Origin: Pseudomonas fulva 12-X
Lineage (GTDB): Bacteria > Pseudomonadota > Gammaproteobacteria > Pseudomonadales > Pseudomonadaceae
Reading direction: 5' to 3'
Assembly: GCF_000213805.1 (NCBI RefSeq)
Contig: NC_015556.1
Span: forward strand, 4,045,001-4,109,000
DNA length: 64,000 nucleotides
Shown here: positions 46,673 through 54,430 of the stretch, piece by piece
Layout of the letters: each line of letters starts with the position of its first letter
Numbering within the stretch: position 1 is the first letter of the stretch
Made by a program: the position numbers and the translations under genes
Notes under the pieces: model-generated
The model's database searches: none
The model's input: the letters and a program-made list of their open reading frames with translations, nothing else
What the model was told of the DNA's origin: nothing

Positions 46673-46690
46673 TAGCAGAAGCCGTGCCAA
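46673..46690 (-). promoter_or_regulatory. Sigma-54 (RpoN) promoter of pilA
   Basis: The minus strand reads TTGGCACGGCTTCTGCTA. GG at -24 and GC at -12 are separated by exactly 10 bases, matching the RpoN consensus. pilA transcription in Pseudomonas is known to depend on RpoN and PilSR. Confidence 0.92.
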
Positions 46691-46884
46691 GTTTTGAGCG
46701 CCGGCCTCTGGCCACAATTACTGCCAACGCCTTCACAAAATCACCGATTCCGCCGAAGTAACGACCATTACACCAAGTACCTTGATGCGCACCTTGTGAC
46801 ACTTTCCGTCACCTCGGAATTGGCAATTTGGCAGCCCCTAGCATCTACGCTATAACGCACCCATCTACTGATGCCGAGGTACTC

Positions 46885-48585
46885 ATGAGCGAGAACATTC
46901 CCCTTTCCGGCCTGGCCAAGCAGGTGGTGCTGGCTGAGCTGCTGGACGAGAAGGCCGCTCAGCAAGCGCAGGTGCAAGCCAAACGCAACAAGCTCTCCCT
47001 TGTTCATTATCTGGCTCAGAACAAGCTGGTAAAAAGCCGCGCGCTGGCGGAGCTGACGGCGGATCAGTTCGGCATCGCTTATTTCGACCTCAGCGCCCTA
47101 GATAAGGAGAGCCAACCAAAAGATCTAGTTAGTGAGAAGCTGGTGCGTCAGCACCGCGCCCTGCCCTTGTGGCGCCGCGGCAACAAGCTCTTTATCGGCA
47201 TCTCCGACCCCTCCAACCACCAGGTGGTTACCGATATTCAGTTCAGCACCGGCCTTTCTACGGAGGCGCTGCTGGTCGAAGACGACAAGCTAGGCGACGC
47301 CATCGAGAAGTTCTTCGATACTGGCCATACCGGCCTGGAAGACATGGGCGACGTTGATCTCGATGGCCTGGAAACCGAAAGCGTCGACGACGACAAGAAG
47401 CCAGAGGGTGGTCAGGATGCCGATGACGCTCCGGTAGTGCGCTTCGTCAACAAGATGCTGCTCGATGCCATCAAAGGCGGCTCCTCCGATCTGCACTTCG
47501 AGCCTTACGAGCGTACCTATCGCGTGCGCTTTCGTACAGACGGAATTTTACATGAGACGGCACGCCCGCCGATCCAGTTGGCACCGCGTATTTCTGCGCG
47601 TTTGAAGGTAATGGCAGGCCTTGATATCTCCGAGCGGCGTAAGCCACAGGACGGCCGTATCAAGATGAAGATTTCCAAGAGCAAATCCATCGACTTTCGC
47701 GTTAACACCCTGCCGACGCTGTGGGGCGAAAAGATCGTGATGCGGATTCTCGATTCTTCCAGCGCGCAGATGGGCATCGACGCCCTAGGTTACGAGGAAG
47801 ACCAGAAGGAGCTGTACCTCAACGCCCTTAAACAGCCACAGGGCATGATTTTGGTGACCGGCCCGACCGGCTCGGGCAAGACGGTATCTCTGTATACCGG
47901 CCTCAATATTCTCAACACCCCGGACGTGAATATTTCCACGGCTGAAGACCCTGTGGAAATCAACCTAGAAGGCATCAACCAGGTCAACGTCAACCCCAAA
48001 CAGGGGATGGACTTTACCCAGGCACTGCGCGCCTTTCTGCGCCAGGACCCGGACATCATCATGGTCGGTGAGATTCGTGATCTGGACACCGCTTCCATCG
48101 CCATCAAGGCCGCGCAGACAGGCCATATGGTGATGTCGACCCTGCATACCAATAGCGCTGCGGAGACGCTAACTCGCCTACGTAATATGGGTGTGCCCTC
48201 GTTCAACATTGCCACCTCGGTCAACCTGATCATTGCTCAACGTCTGGCGCGCAAGCTGTGTTCGTCCTGCAAAAAGGAAGTCGATATCCCGCGCGAAGCA
48301 TTGCTGGAGGAAGGCTTTCCGGAGGACAAGATAGGTAGCTTCAAGATCTACGGCCCGGTTGGCTGCGAAAACTGCAAAGGCGGCTATAAAGGTCGTGTCG
48401 GTATTTATGAAGTGGTTAAAAACACGCCAAGCCTGCAGCGGATTATCATGGAGGAAGGCAACTCCATCGATATTGCCGCGCAAATGCGCAAAGACGGCTT
48501 TAACGACCTGCGCACCTCGGCCCTTGTGAAGGCCATGCAAGGCGTGACCAGCCTTGAGGAAGTCAACCGCGTGACCAAGGATTAA
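46885..48585 (+). CDS. pilB: Type IV pilus assembly ATPase
   Basis: The 566-residue protein aligns with P. aeruginosa PilB along its length. It has the N-terminal GspE/MshEN domain (about residues 1-150), then Walker A GPTGSGKTVSLYTG, Asp box and Walker B in RQDPDIIMVGEIRD, the His box TGHMVMSTLHTNSAAETLTR and the tetracysteine zinc motif (CSSCKK and CENCKGG). It powers pilus extension from the cytoplasmic face. The ATG at 46885 (MSENIPLSGLAKQ) is preferred to the TTG at 46828 by homology. It is divergent from pilA and begins the pilB-pilC-pilD block, with pilC starting two bases after its stop. Confidence 0.97.
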   Translation: MSENIPLSGLAKQVVLAELLDEKAAQQAQVQAKRNKLSLVHYLAQNKLVKSRALAELTADQFGIAYFDLSALDKESQPKDLVSEKLVRQHRALPLWRRGNKLFIGISDPSNHQVVTDIQFSTGLSTEALLVEDDKLGDAIEKFFDTGHTGLEDMGDVDLDGLETESVDDDKKPEGGQDADDAPVVRFVNKMLLDAIKGGSSDLHFEPYERTYRVRFRTDGILHETARPPIQLAPRISARLKVMAGLDISERRKPQDGRIKMKISKSKSIDFRVNTLPTLWGEKIVMRILDSSSAQMGIDALGYEEDQKELYLNALKQPQGMILVTGPTGSGKTVSLYTGLNILNTPDVNISTAEDPVEINLEGINQVNVNPKQGMDFTQALRAFLRQDPDIIMVGEIRDLDTASIAIKAAQTGHMVMSTLHTNSAAETLTRLRNMGVPSFNIATSVNLIIAQRLARKLCSSCKKEVDIPREALLEEGFPEDKIGSFKIYGPVGCENCKGGYKGRVGIYEVVKNTPSLQRIIMEEGNSIDIAAQMRKDGFNDLRTSALVKAMQGVTSLEEVNRVTKD

Positions 48586-48587
48586 CC

Positions 48588-49811
48588 ATGGCAGCAGCAA
48601 CAAAAGCGCCCAAGACCAGCACCTTCGTCTGGGAAGGCAAAGATCGCAAGGGCAGCATCGTCAAGGGCGAGCTCAGCGGCCAGAACCCGGCACTGGTCAA
48701 AGCGCAATTGCGCAAACAAGGCATCAATCCGACAAAGGTGCGCAAGAAAGGCATGAGCCTGGGCGGCACCGGCAAAAAGATCAAACCGCTGGATATCGCC
48801 CTGTTTGCCCGCCAGATGGCCACCATGATGAAGGCTGGCGTCCCGCTGCTGCAGTCGTTCGACATCATCGCTGACGGAGTGGAAAAGCCCGCTATGCGCA
48901 AGCTGGTGGACGAGCTCAAACAACACGTGGCGGCAGGTAACAGCTTTGCTGCCGCGCTACGCACCAAGCCTCAGTATTTCGACGATCTGTTCTGCAACCT
49001 GGTTGATGCGGGTGAGCAATCTGGTGCACTGGAGAGCCTCCTTGACCGAGTGGCTACCTATAAAGAGAAAACCGAAGCACTGAAGGCCAAAATCAAGAAA
49101 GCCATGAACTATCCGATTGCCGTTATCGCGGTGGCAATCATTGTTTCGTGTATCTTGCTTATTAAGGTGGTGCCGCAGTTCAAAGAGGTCTTCTCCAGTT
49201 TTGGCGCCGAGCTGCCGGCCTTTACGCTCTTTGTTATTGGTATATCCGAAGGGCTGCAGGAATGGTGGTTCATCTTCTTGATTGCCCTGATTGGAGCAGG
49301 CTACGCCTTCATGCAGGCCAAGCAACGTTCGGAAAAATTCCGTGATGCCTTGGATCGCACCATTCTCAAGGCTCCCATCGTAGGCAATATCGTCTACAAA
49401 GCTGCGGTTGCTCGTTATGCGCGCACGCTATCGACAACCTTCGCAGCCGGTGTTCCTCTTGTCGAAGCGCTCGACTCCGTTTCTGGTGCGACCGGCAACG
49501 TGGTTTTCCGCAATGCTGTTGCCAAGGTAAAGCAGGATGTCACCAGCGGTATGCAGTTGAACTTTTCCATGCGCACGACTAATGCCTTCCCAGCCATGGC
49601 CGTTCAAATGACCGCTATTGGTGAGGAGTCCGGGGCGCTGGACTCCATGCTCGATAAAGTGGCGAGCTACTACGAGGCCGAAGTGGATAACGCGGTAGAT
49701 GGCCTCACTTCGCTAATGGAGCCCTTGATCATGTCCGTCCTTGGCGTTCTGGTGGGCGGCCTGATCATTGCGATGTACCTGCCGATCTTCCAGCTCGGCT
49801 CCGTTGTCTAG
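48588..49811 (+). CDS. pilC: Type IV pilus inner-membrane platform protein
   Basis: The 407-residue GspF/PilC-family protein has two cytoplasmic domains and three membrane segments (VIAVAIIVSCILLIKVVP, WWFIFLIALIGAGYAFM and a C-terminal SVLGVLVGGLIIAMYLPIF). GspF signature sequences are FARQMATMMKAGVPLLQSFD and VGEQSGAL-like motifs (DAGEQSGALESLLDRV; AIGEESGALDSMLDKVASYY). It anchors the PilB and PilT motors and organises pilin assembly. It lies between pilB and pilD with gaps of two and three bases, so one operon is certain by structure. Confidence 0.97.
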   Translation: MAAATKAPKTSTFVWEGKDRKGSIVKGELSGQNPALVKAQLRKQGINPTKVRKKGMSLGGTGKKIKPLDIALFARQMATMMKAGVPLLQSFDIIADGVEKPAMRKLVDELKQHVAAGNSFAAALRTKPQYFDDLFCNLVDAGEQSGALESLLDRVATYKEKTEALKAKIKKAMNYPIAVIAVAIIVSCILLIKVVPQFKEVFSSFGAELPAFTLFVIGISEGLQEWWFIFLIALIGAGYAFMQAKQRSEKFRDALDRTILKAPIVGNIVYKAAVARYARTLSTTFAAGVPLVEALDSVSGATGNVVFRNAVAKVKQDVTSGMQLNFSMRTTNAFPAMAVQMTAIGEESGALDSMLDKVASYYEAEVDNAVDGLTSLMEPLIMSVLGVLVGGLIIAMYLPIFQLGSVV

Positions 49812-49814
49812 TCC

Positions 49815-50687
49815 ATGACCATATATGACTTCTTGGCCGGCAATACACCGGCCTTTGTTTTCTGCGCACTTCTAATCGGCCTACTGGTTGGCAGCTTCCT
49901 CAACGTGGTGATTCATCGCCTGCCGAAGATGATGTTGCGCGACTGGCGCATCCAAGCGCGGGAACTGCTGGAGCTGCCCGCCGAGCCGGCAGGCGAAACC
50001 TACAATCTGGTGCTGCCCAACTCCAGCTGCCCCCACTGCCAACATGAAATCCGCCCTTGGGAAAACATCCCAGTGGTCAGCTATGTGTTTCTGCGCGGCA
50101 AATGCTCTGGCTGCCAGGCAAAGATCAGCCTGCGTTATCCACTGGTCGAGCTGAGCTGCGGCCTTATCTCGGCCTATATCGCCTGGCATTTTGGATTTGG
50201 CTGGCAAGCAGTAGGCATGCTGGTGCTTGCCTGGGGTCTCCTGGCGATGAGCCTGATCGATGCCGATCACCAGCTGCTGCCAGACGTGCTGGTGTTGCCG
50301 CTGCTGTGGCTGGGTTTGATCACCAACAATTTTGGGCTGTTTACCAGCCTGGAAGACGCCTTGTGGGGCGCCGTCGCGGGCTACCTGAGCCTGTGGTCGG
50401 TGTTCTGGCTGTTCAAGCTGGTCACCGGCAAGGAAGGAATGGGATATGGCGACTTCAAGCTGCTCGCCATGCTCGGCGCCTGGGGCGGCTGGCAGATTCT
50501 GCCACTGACCATTCTGCTATCTTCGGTGGTCGGTGCCGTGCTCGGGGTGATCATGCTGCGCTTACGCGATGCCAGCACCAGTACGCCGATTCCCTTTGGC
50601 CCTTATCTGGCCATTGCAGGCTTTATCGCGCTGCTGTGGGGCAAGCAGATTACCGCGGGTTACTTGCAATTCGCAGGTTTCAACTAA
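49815..50687 (+). CDS. pilD: Type IV prepilin peptidase / N-methyltransferase
   Basis: The 290-residue polytopic aspartyl protease has the N-terminal cysteine pairs in SSCPHCQHEIRPWENIPVVS and GKCSGCQAK (the zinc-binding methyltransferase-associated domain) and the two catalytic aspartates in SLIDADHQLLPD and EGMGYGDFKLLAMLG. It removes the leader peptides of PilA and other pseudopilins, including type II secretion ones, and methylates the new N-terminus. It is the last pil gene here; coaE follows 116 bases later, after part of an extragenic repeat (near 50700). Confidence 0.97.
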   Translation: MTIYDFLAGNTPAFVFCALLIGLLVGSFLNVVIHRLPKMMLRDWRIQARELLELPAEPAGETYNLVLPNSSCPHCQHEIRPWENIPVVSYVFLRGKCSGCQAKISLRYPLVELSCGLISAYIAWHFGFGWQAVGMLVLAWGLLAMSLIDADHQLLPDVLVLPLLWLGLITNNFGLFTSLEDALWGAVAGYLSLWSVFWLFKLVTGKEGMGYGDFKLLAMLGAWGGWQILPLTILLSSVVGAVLGVIMLRLRDASTSTPIPFGPYLAIAGFIALLWGKQITAGYLQFAGFN

Positions 50688-50803
50688 GGCGTCCCAACTT
50701 CCCCGGGTATCGCTTCGCTCAATCCAGGCTACTGCCGACTGATTCGCCACACACGCCCGACTCACTTACAATCCGCCCCTGATTTTCTAAGGGGCAGCTC
50801 ACA

Positions 50804-51412
50804 ATGAAACCCTGGACGCTCGGGCTTACCGGCGGCATCGGCAGCGGCAAAAGCGCCGTGGCCGCGCAATTCGCTGCACTGGGCGTGGATGTAGTCGATG
50901 CCGATCAGGCCGCCCGCTGGGTCGTCGAACCGGGCCGCCCTGCCCTGGCGGCCATAGCCGAGCACTTCGGCGAACAGGTGCTGCAGGCCGACGGTCAATT
51001 GAACCGTTCAGCACTGCGTGAGCTGATTTTCCAAGCGCCTGCCGAGCGGGGTTGGCTGGAAAGATTGCTGCATCCATTGATCGCCGCAGAAACCGCGCAG
51101 TTTCTGGCCAATGCCAAGCCGCCCTACGCCATCATGGTCTCGCCGCTGCTGATCGAATCCGGCCAGTACAAACTGACCCAGCGCATCCTAGTAGTCGATG
51201 TGCCTGAGCAACTGCAAATCGAACGCACCATGCAGCGCGATCGGTTGTCTGCCGAACAGGTGCAGGCCATCATGGCGGCCCAGGCTACGCGCGAGACACG
51301 CCTGAGCCATGCCAATGACATCCTGGTAAACGACCGTGACCTGGCCTGGGTCGAGCGGGAGGTCGAACGCTTGCATACCTTTTACCTGACCCTCAATGGA
51401 GGCCGACCATGA
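50804..51412 (+). CDS. coaE: Dephospho-CoA kinase
   Basis: The 202-residue P-loop kinase has Walker [33 protein letters not shown] and LLHPLIAAE, and the QMxRDxLS-like block [19 protein letters not shown]. It phosphorylates dephospho-CoA in the last step of CoA synthesis. Its position after pilD and before yacG is conserved in Pseudomonas. The stop overlaps the yacG start (ATGA). Confidence 0.96.
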   Translation: MKPWTLGLTGGIGSGKSAVAAQFAALGVDVVDADQAARWVVEPGRPALAAIAEHFGEQVLQADGQLNRSALRELIFQAPAERGWLERLLHPLIAAETAQFLANAKPPYAIMVSPLLIESGQYKLTQRILVVDVPEQLQIERTMQRDRLSAEQVQAIMAAQATRETRLSHANDILVNDRDLAWVEREVERLHTFYLTLNGGRP

Positions 51413-51609
51413 CAGCTCCCACACTCGTCGCCTGCCCGACCTGCGCAGCTCCCGTGGAATGGGGCCCGCAAAGCCCAAGCCGGCCTTTCTGCTCCGAACG
51501 CTGCAAGCTGATCGACCTGGGCGCCTGGGCATCGGAAGAGCACGCGATTCCCGGTAACCCGCTGGAGGACGATCTGTTCTCCGACGACCTGCCGCCCAGC
51601 CGACACTGA
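51409..51609 (+). CDS. yacG: DNA gyrase inhibitor / zinc-binding protein YacG
   Basis: The 66-residue protein has the four zinc-binding cysteines ([10 protein letters not shown] near the N-terminus and [18 protein letters not shown]) of the YacG family. The E. coli homologue binds GyrB and inhibits DNA gyrase. The C-terminal tail is acidic. It overlaps coaE by 4 bases, as in other gammaproteobacteria. Confidence 0.94.
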   Translation: MTAPTLVACPTCAAPVEWGPQSPSRPFCSERCKLIDLGAWASEEHAIPGNPLEDDLFSDDLPPSRH

Positions 51610-51648
51610 ATCAACGCTTTATGCCTATCGATACAGCGGAGCCTTGCC

Positions 51649-52176
51649 TTGCGGCCTGAGCCCTACTCGACCAGTCCCTTGCAGGCGCTGATCGCGGCGG
51701 TACCGCAGCGCGGGCAGGTCCGCTGGATAGGCGTGCGCCCCGATAAGCGCGGCGACATGCTGATCCTCGATGCGGTCGAGGCGCGCCGTGAAGCGGGCCT
51801 GACCGGCGATTACTCCAGGCCCGGCCCGCGCAACGCCCGCCAGGTCACGCTGATCCAGTGGGAACACCTGGCCGTGATCAGCGCCCTGCTCAGCCGCGAT
51901 GCTCAGCACCCGATAATGCCCGAGGACCTAAGGCGCAATATCGCCGTCAGCGGCATCAACCTGTTCAGCCTCAAAGGCCGACGCTTTCGCATCGGCCAGG
52001 CGATTCTGGAAACCACCGGCTGGTGCCAACCCTGCGCCAAGCTCGAGCAACGCTTGGGGCTGGGTACCTTTCAGGCCGTTCGAGGCCATGGCGGGATTAC
52101 CGCCCGGGTGCTCCACAGTGGAATCATTCGCCTAGGCGATCCGCTCGAAGTCGAGCAGCTGGAATACGTCGAATAA
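51649..52176 (+). CDS. MOSC-domain protein
   Basis: The protein of about 175 residues has the MOSC pattern: DYSRPGPRNARQVTLIQWEH, RRNIAVSGINLFSLKGRRF, GWCQPCAKLE with the conserved cysteine, and RGHGGITARVLHSGIIRLGD. MOSC domains occur in molybdenum-cofactor sulfurases and YiiM-type enzymes that reduce hydroxylated purines; this single-domain form is of the latter size. The start is uncertain: TTG at 51649, with GGAG about seven bases upstream, fits best and no in-frame ATG lies near. It follows yacG in the same direction after 39 bases. Function beyond the family is not clear. A molybdopterin oxidoreductase is encoded at 58024. Confidence 0.82.
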   Translation: MRPEPYSTSPLQALIAAVPQRGQVRWIGVRPDKRGDMLILDAVEARREAGLTGDYSRPGPRNARQVTLIQWEHLAVISALLSRDAQHPIMPEDLRRNIAVSGINLFSLKGRRFRIGQAILETTGWCQPCAKLEQRLGLGTFQAVRGHGGITARVLHSGIIRLGDPLEVEQLEYVE

Positions 52177-52407
52177 CCATACCGTCTCAGCCGTGGCGCA
52201 CGCCACGCTGCTAGAATGCGCGCACCGATTGAACCCAAGCGGTCGGCTTTCTGTCGATGAGTTGACGCAACACACGCATCCTCGATGCAGCACCACCCGA
52301 TTTCTGACGCGCAGGCACAGGCCTTCGCGGATTGGCCTGAGTCGCCCGGCGCTGGAGCATCGCTCGCCCGGACTCACCACCGATTTCCTAGCCTTGTGAG
52401 ACTCACC

Positions 52408-53706
52408 ATGACCCATCGAATCGTCATTGTCGGCGGCGGCGCCGGCGGCCTGGAGCTGGCTACCCGCCTGGGCCAGAAGCTCGGCAAACGCGGTAAAGCG
52501 CACATTACCCTGGCCGATGCCAACCTCACCCATATCTGGAAACCGCTGCTGCACGAAGTGGCCGCCGGCTCGCTGAACTCCACGGAGAACGAGCTGAACT
52601 ACGTGGCCCAGGCCAAGTGGAACCACTTCGAGTTCCAACTCGGGCGCATGAGCGGACTGGACCGCGAGCGCAAGACCATTCAGCTGGCCGCCACCCTGGA
52701 CGAAGATAACCGTGAACTGGTGCCCGCCCGCGAGCTGCCCTACGACACGCTGGTGATTTCAGTGGGCAGCACCACCAACGATTTCGGTACCGAGGGGGCA
52801 GCCAACCACTGTATCTTCCTCGATACTCGTGAGCAGGCCGAACGCTTTCACCGCAAGATGCTCAGCCATTACCTGCGCGCCCACGCGGGCAAAGGCGATA
52901 ACGATCAGATCAGCGTCGCCATCGTCGGCGCTGGCGCCACCGGCGTGGAGCTGGCCGCCGAGTTGCACCACGCCGCACGCGAGCTGGCGGCCTATGGCCT
53001 GGACCGCATTCGCCCGGAAAACATGCGCATCAGTCTGGTCGAAGCCGGGCCGCGGGTATTGCCTGCCCTGCCAGAGCGCATCAGCGCCCCGGTGCACAGG
53101 ACCTTGCAAAAGCTTGGCGTGAACGTCATGACCGGCGCGGCGGTTAAAGAAGTCACCGCCGATGGCCTGATACTGGCCAACGGCGAAACCATCTCCGCCA
53201 GTCTCAAGGTGTGGGCCGCCGGTATCCGTGCTCCGGCCTTTCTCAAGGACTTGGATGGCCTTGAGAGCAACCGCATCAACCAGTTGGTCGTCACCAGCAC
53301 GTTGCAGACCACACGCGACGAGAACATCTTTGCCTTTGGCGACTGCGCGGCCTGCCCGATGGGCAATGGTAGCGAGCGCAACGTGCCGCCGCGCGCCCAA
53401 GCAGCCCATCAGCAGGCTTCGCTGCTGGTCAAGTCACTGACGCTTCGCCTGCAGAACCAACCGCTGCCAAGCTACACCTACAAGGATTACGGCTCGCTCA
53501 TCTCCCTGTCGAGCTTCAGCGCCGTCGGCAATCTGATGGGTAACCTGATGGGCAGCGTGAAGCTTGAGGGCTGGCTGGCGCGGATGTTCTACGTATCGCT
53601 GTATCGCATGCACCAGATGGCGCTGTACGGCCCCTTCCGCACACTGCTGCTGATGCTAAGCGACCGTATTGGCCGTAGCACCGATCCGCGGTTGAAGCTG
53701 CATTAA
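52408..53706 (+). CDS. ndh: Type II NADH dehydrogenase
   Basis: The 432-residue flavoprotein has two nucleotide-binding motifs: VGGGAGGLELATRLGQ for FAD at the start and VGAGATGVELAAELHH for NADH near residue 175. ENIFAFGDCAACP and a C-terminal amphipathic membrane-binding part follow. It transfers electrons from NADH to ubiquinone without pumping protons. The ATG at 52408 (MTHRIVIVGGGAGG) is chosen; the frame is open upstream to 52285 but without family similarity. In Pseudomonas ndh is core and often close to this tRNA cluster. Confidence 0.93.
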   Translation: MTHRIVIVGGGAGGLELATRLGQKLGKRGKAHITLADANLTHIWKPLLHEVAAGSLNSTENELNYVAQAKWNHFEFQLGRMSGLDRERKTIQLAATLDEDNRELVPARELPYDTLVISVGSTTNDFGTEGAANHCIFLDTREQAERFHRKMLSHYLRAHAGKGDNDQISVAIVGAGATGVELAAELHHAARELAAYGLDRIRPENMRISLVEAGPRVLPALPERISAPVHRTLQKLGVNVMTGAAVKEVTADGLILANGETISASLKVWAAGIRAPAFLKDLDGLESNRINQLVVTSTLQTTRDENIFAFGDCAACPMGNGSERNVPPRAQAAHQQASLLVKSLTLRLQNQPLPSYTYKDYGSLISLSSFSAVGNLMGNLMGSVKLEGWLARMFYVSLYRMHQMALYGPFRTLLLMLSDRIGRSTDPRLKLH

Positions 53707-53950
53707 CTCTGCGAGGCGCCGAGCGGCAGGCTCGGCGCCATTACAGCGAGAGCGGCACGTTGTAGATCAAGCTAGGTAGCGAAGACATCGGTGATTGATG
53801 GGTTTCACCCATCCTACCAACCGCGGCGCTATACCCGTCGCTTCGCGAGCATGACCTGCTCCCACATGAGCGCGACTGCCCGTCGAACCGTAGGGTGCCA
53901 GCCACGCGGTGCAGGACTGTGCGTAACTTAAAAAACAAAGCCCAGAAAGC
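53707..53950. other. Intergenic region with a partial extragenic repeat, no gene
   Basis: The region between ndh and the tRNA terminator contains TTGATGGGTTTCACCCATCC at 53795-53814, which is half of the 110-bp repeat unit at 19751, followed by another imperfect palindromic sequence. Open frames here are short and only reflect the repeat. Confidence 0.65.
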
Positions 53951-53977
53951 AAAAAACCCGCCTTTTGGCGGGTTCTT
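53951..53977 (-). terminator. Rho-independent terminator of the tRNA cluster
   Basis: An 8-bp stem AACCCGCC/GGCGGGTT with a TTTT loop, followed on the minus strand by a T run, lies 21 bases after the tRNA-Lys gene. Confidence 0.9.
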
Positions 53978-53997
53978 TACTCAAGCAGTGCTTGAAA

Positions 53998-54073
53998 TGG
54001 TGGGTCGTGTAGGATTCGAACCTACGACCAATTGGTTAAAAGCCAACTGCTCTACCAACTGAGCTAACGACCC
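53998..54073 (-). tRNA. tRNA-Lys (TTT)
   Basis: A complete cloverleaf on the minus strand: acceptor GGGTCGT/ACGACCC, D arm AGCTCAGTTGGTAGAGC, anticodon loop CTTTTAA (TTT), T arm GTAGGTTCGAATCCTAC, encoded CCA. It is the last of three tandem tRNA genes. Confidence 0.97.
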
Positions 54074-54078
54074 AAATA

Positions 54079-54155
54079 TGGTCGGGGTGAGGGGATTCGA
54101 ACTCCTGACATCCTGCTCCCAAAGCAGGCGCGCTACCGGACTGCGCTACACCCCG
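54079..54155 (-). tRNA. tRNA-Pro (TGG)
   Basis: Minus-strand cloverleaf: acceptor CGGGGTG/CACCCCG, D arm AGCGCAGTCCGGTAGCGC, anticodon loop TTTGGGA (TGG), T arm AGGAGTTCGAATCCCCT, encoded CCA. It lies five bases from tRNA-Lys in one cluster. Confidence 0.97.
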
Positions 54156-54164
54156 AGGAAAGAT

Positions 54165-54240
54165 TGGCTCCGCGACCTGGACTCGAACCAGGGACCCAAT
54201 GATTAACAGTCATTTGCTCTACCGACTGAGCTATCGCGGA
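54165..54240 (-). tRNA. tRNA-Asn (GTT)
   Basis: Minus-strand cloverleaf: acceptor TCCGCGA/TCGCGGA, anticodon loop CTGTTAA (GTT), T arm CTGGTTCGAGTCCAG, discriminator G and encoded CCA. It is the first gene of the cluster, transcribed towards ndh. Confidence 0.97.
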
Positions 54241-54430
54241 ACTATGCTCTTTCTTTTCTCTGTTTGCGTTGCCGCTGCAGAGGCGCGCCATTTTACGGTT
54301 TCGCAAACCGCTGTCAACCCCCTAAATTGCTTTTATGACAATGCTTTGCGAACGGGTAGCCATTTGCTTTACCTTCGAGGCATACCTGCACAGCCTGGCA
54401 CACCGCGTCGGGCCTTAATCAGGATCAAAG

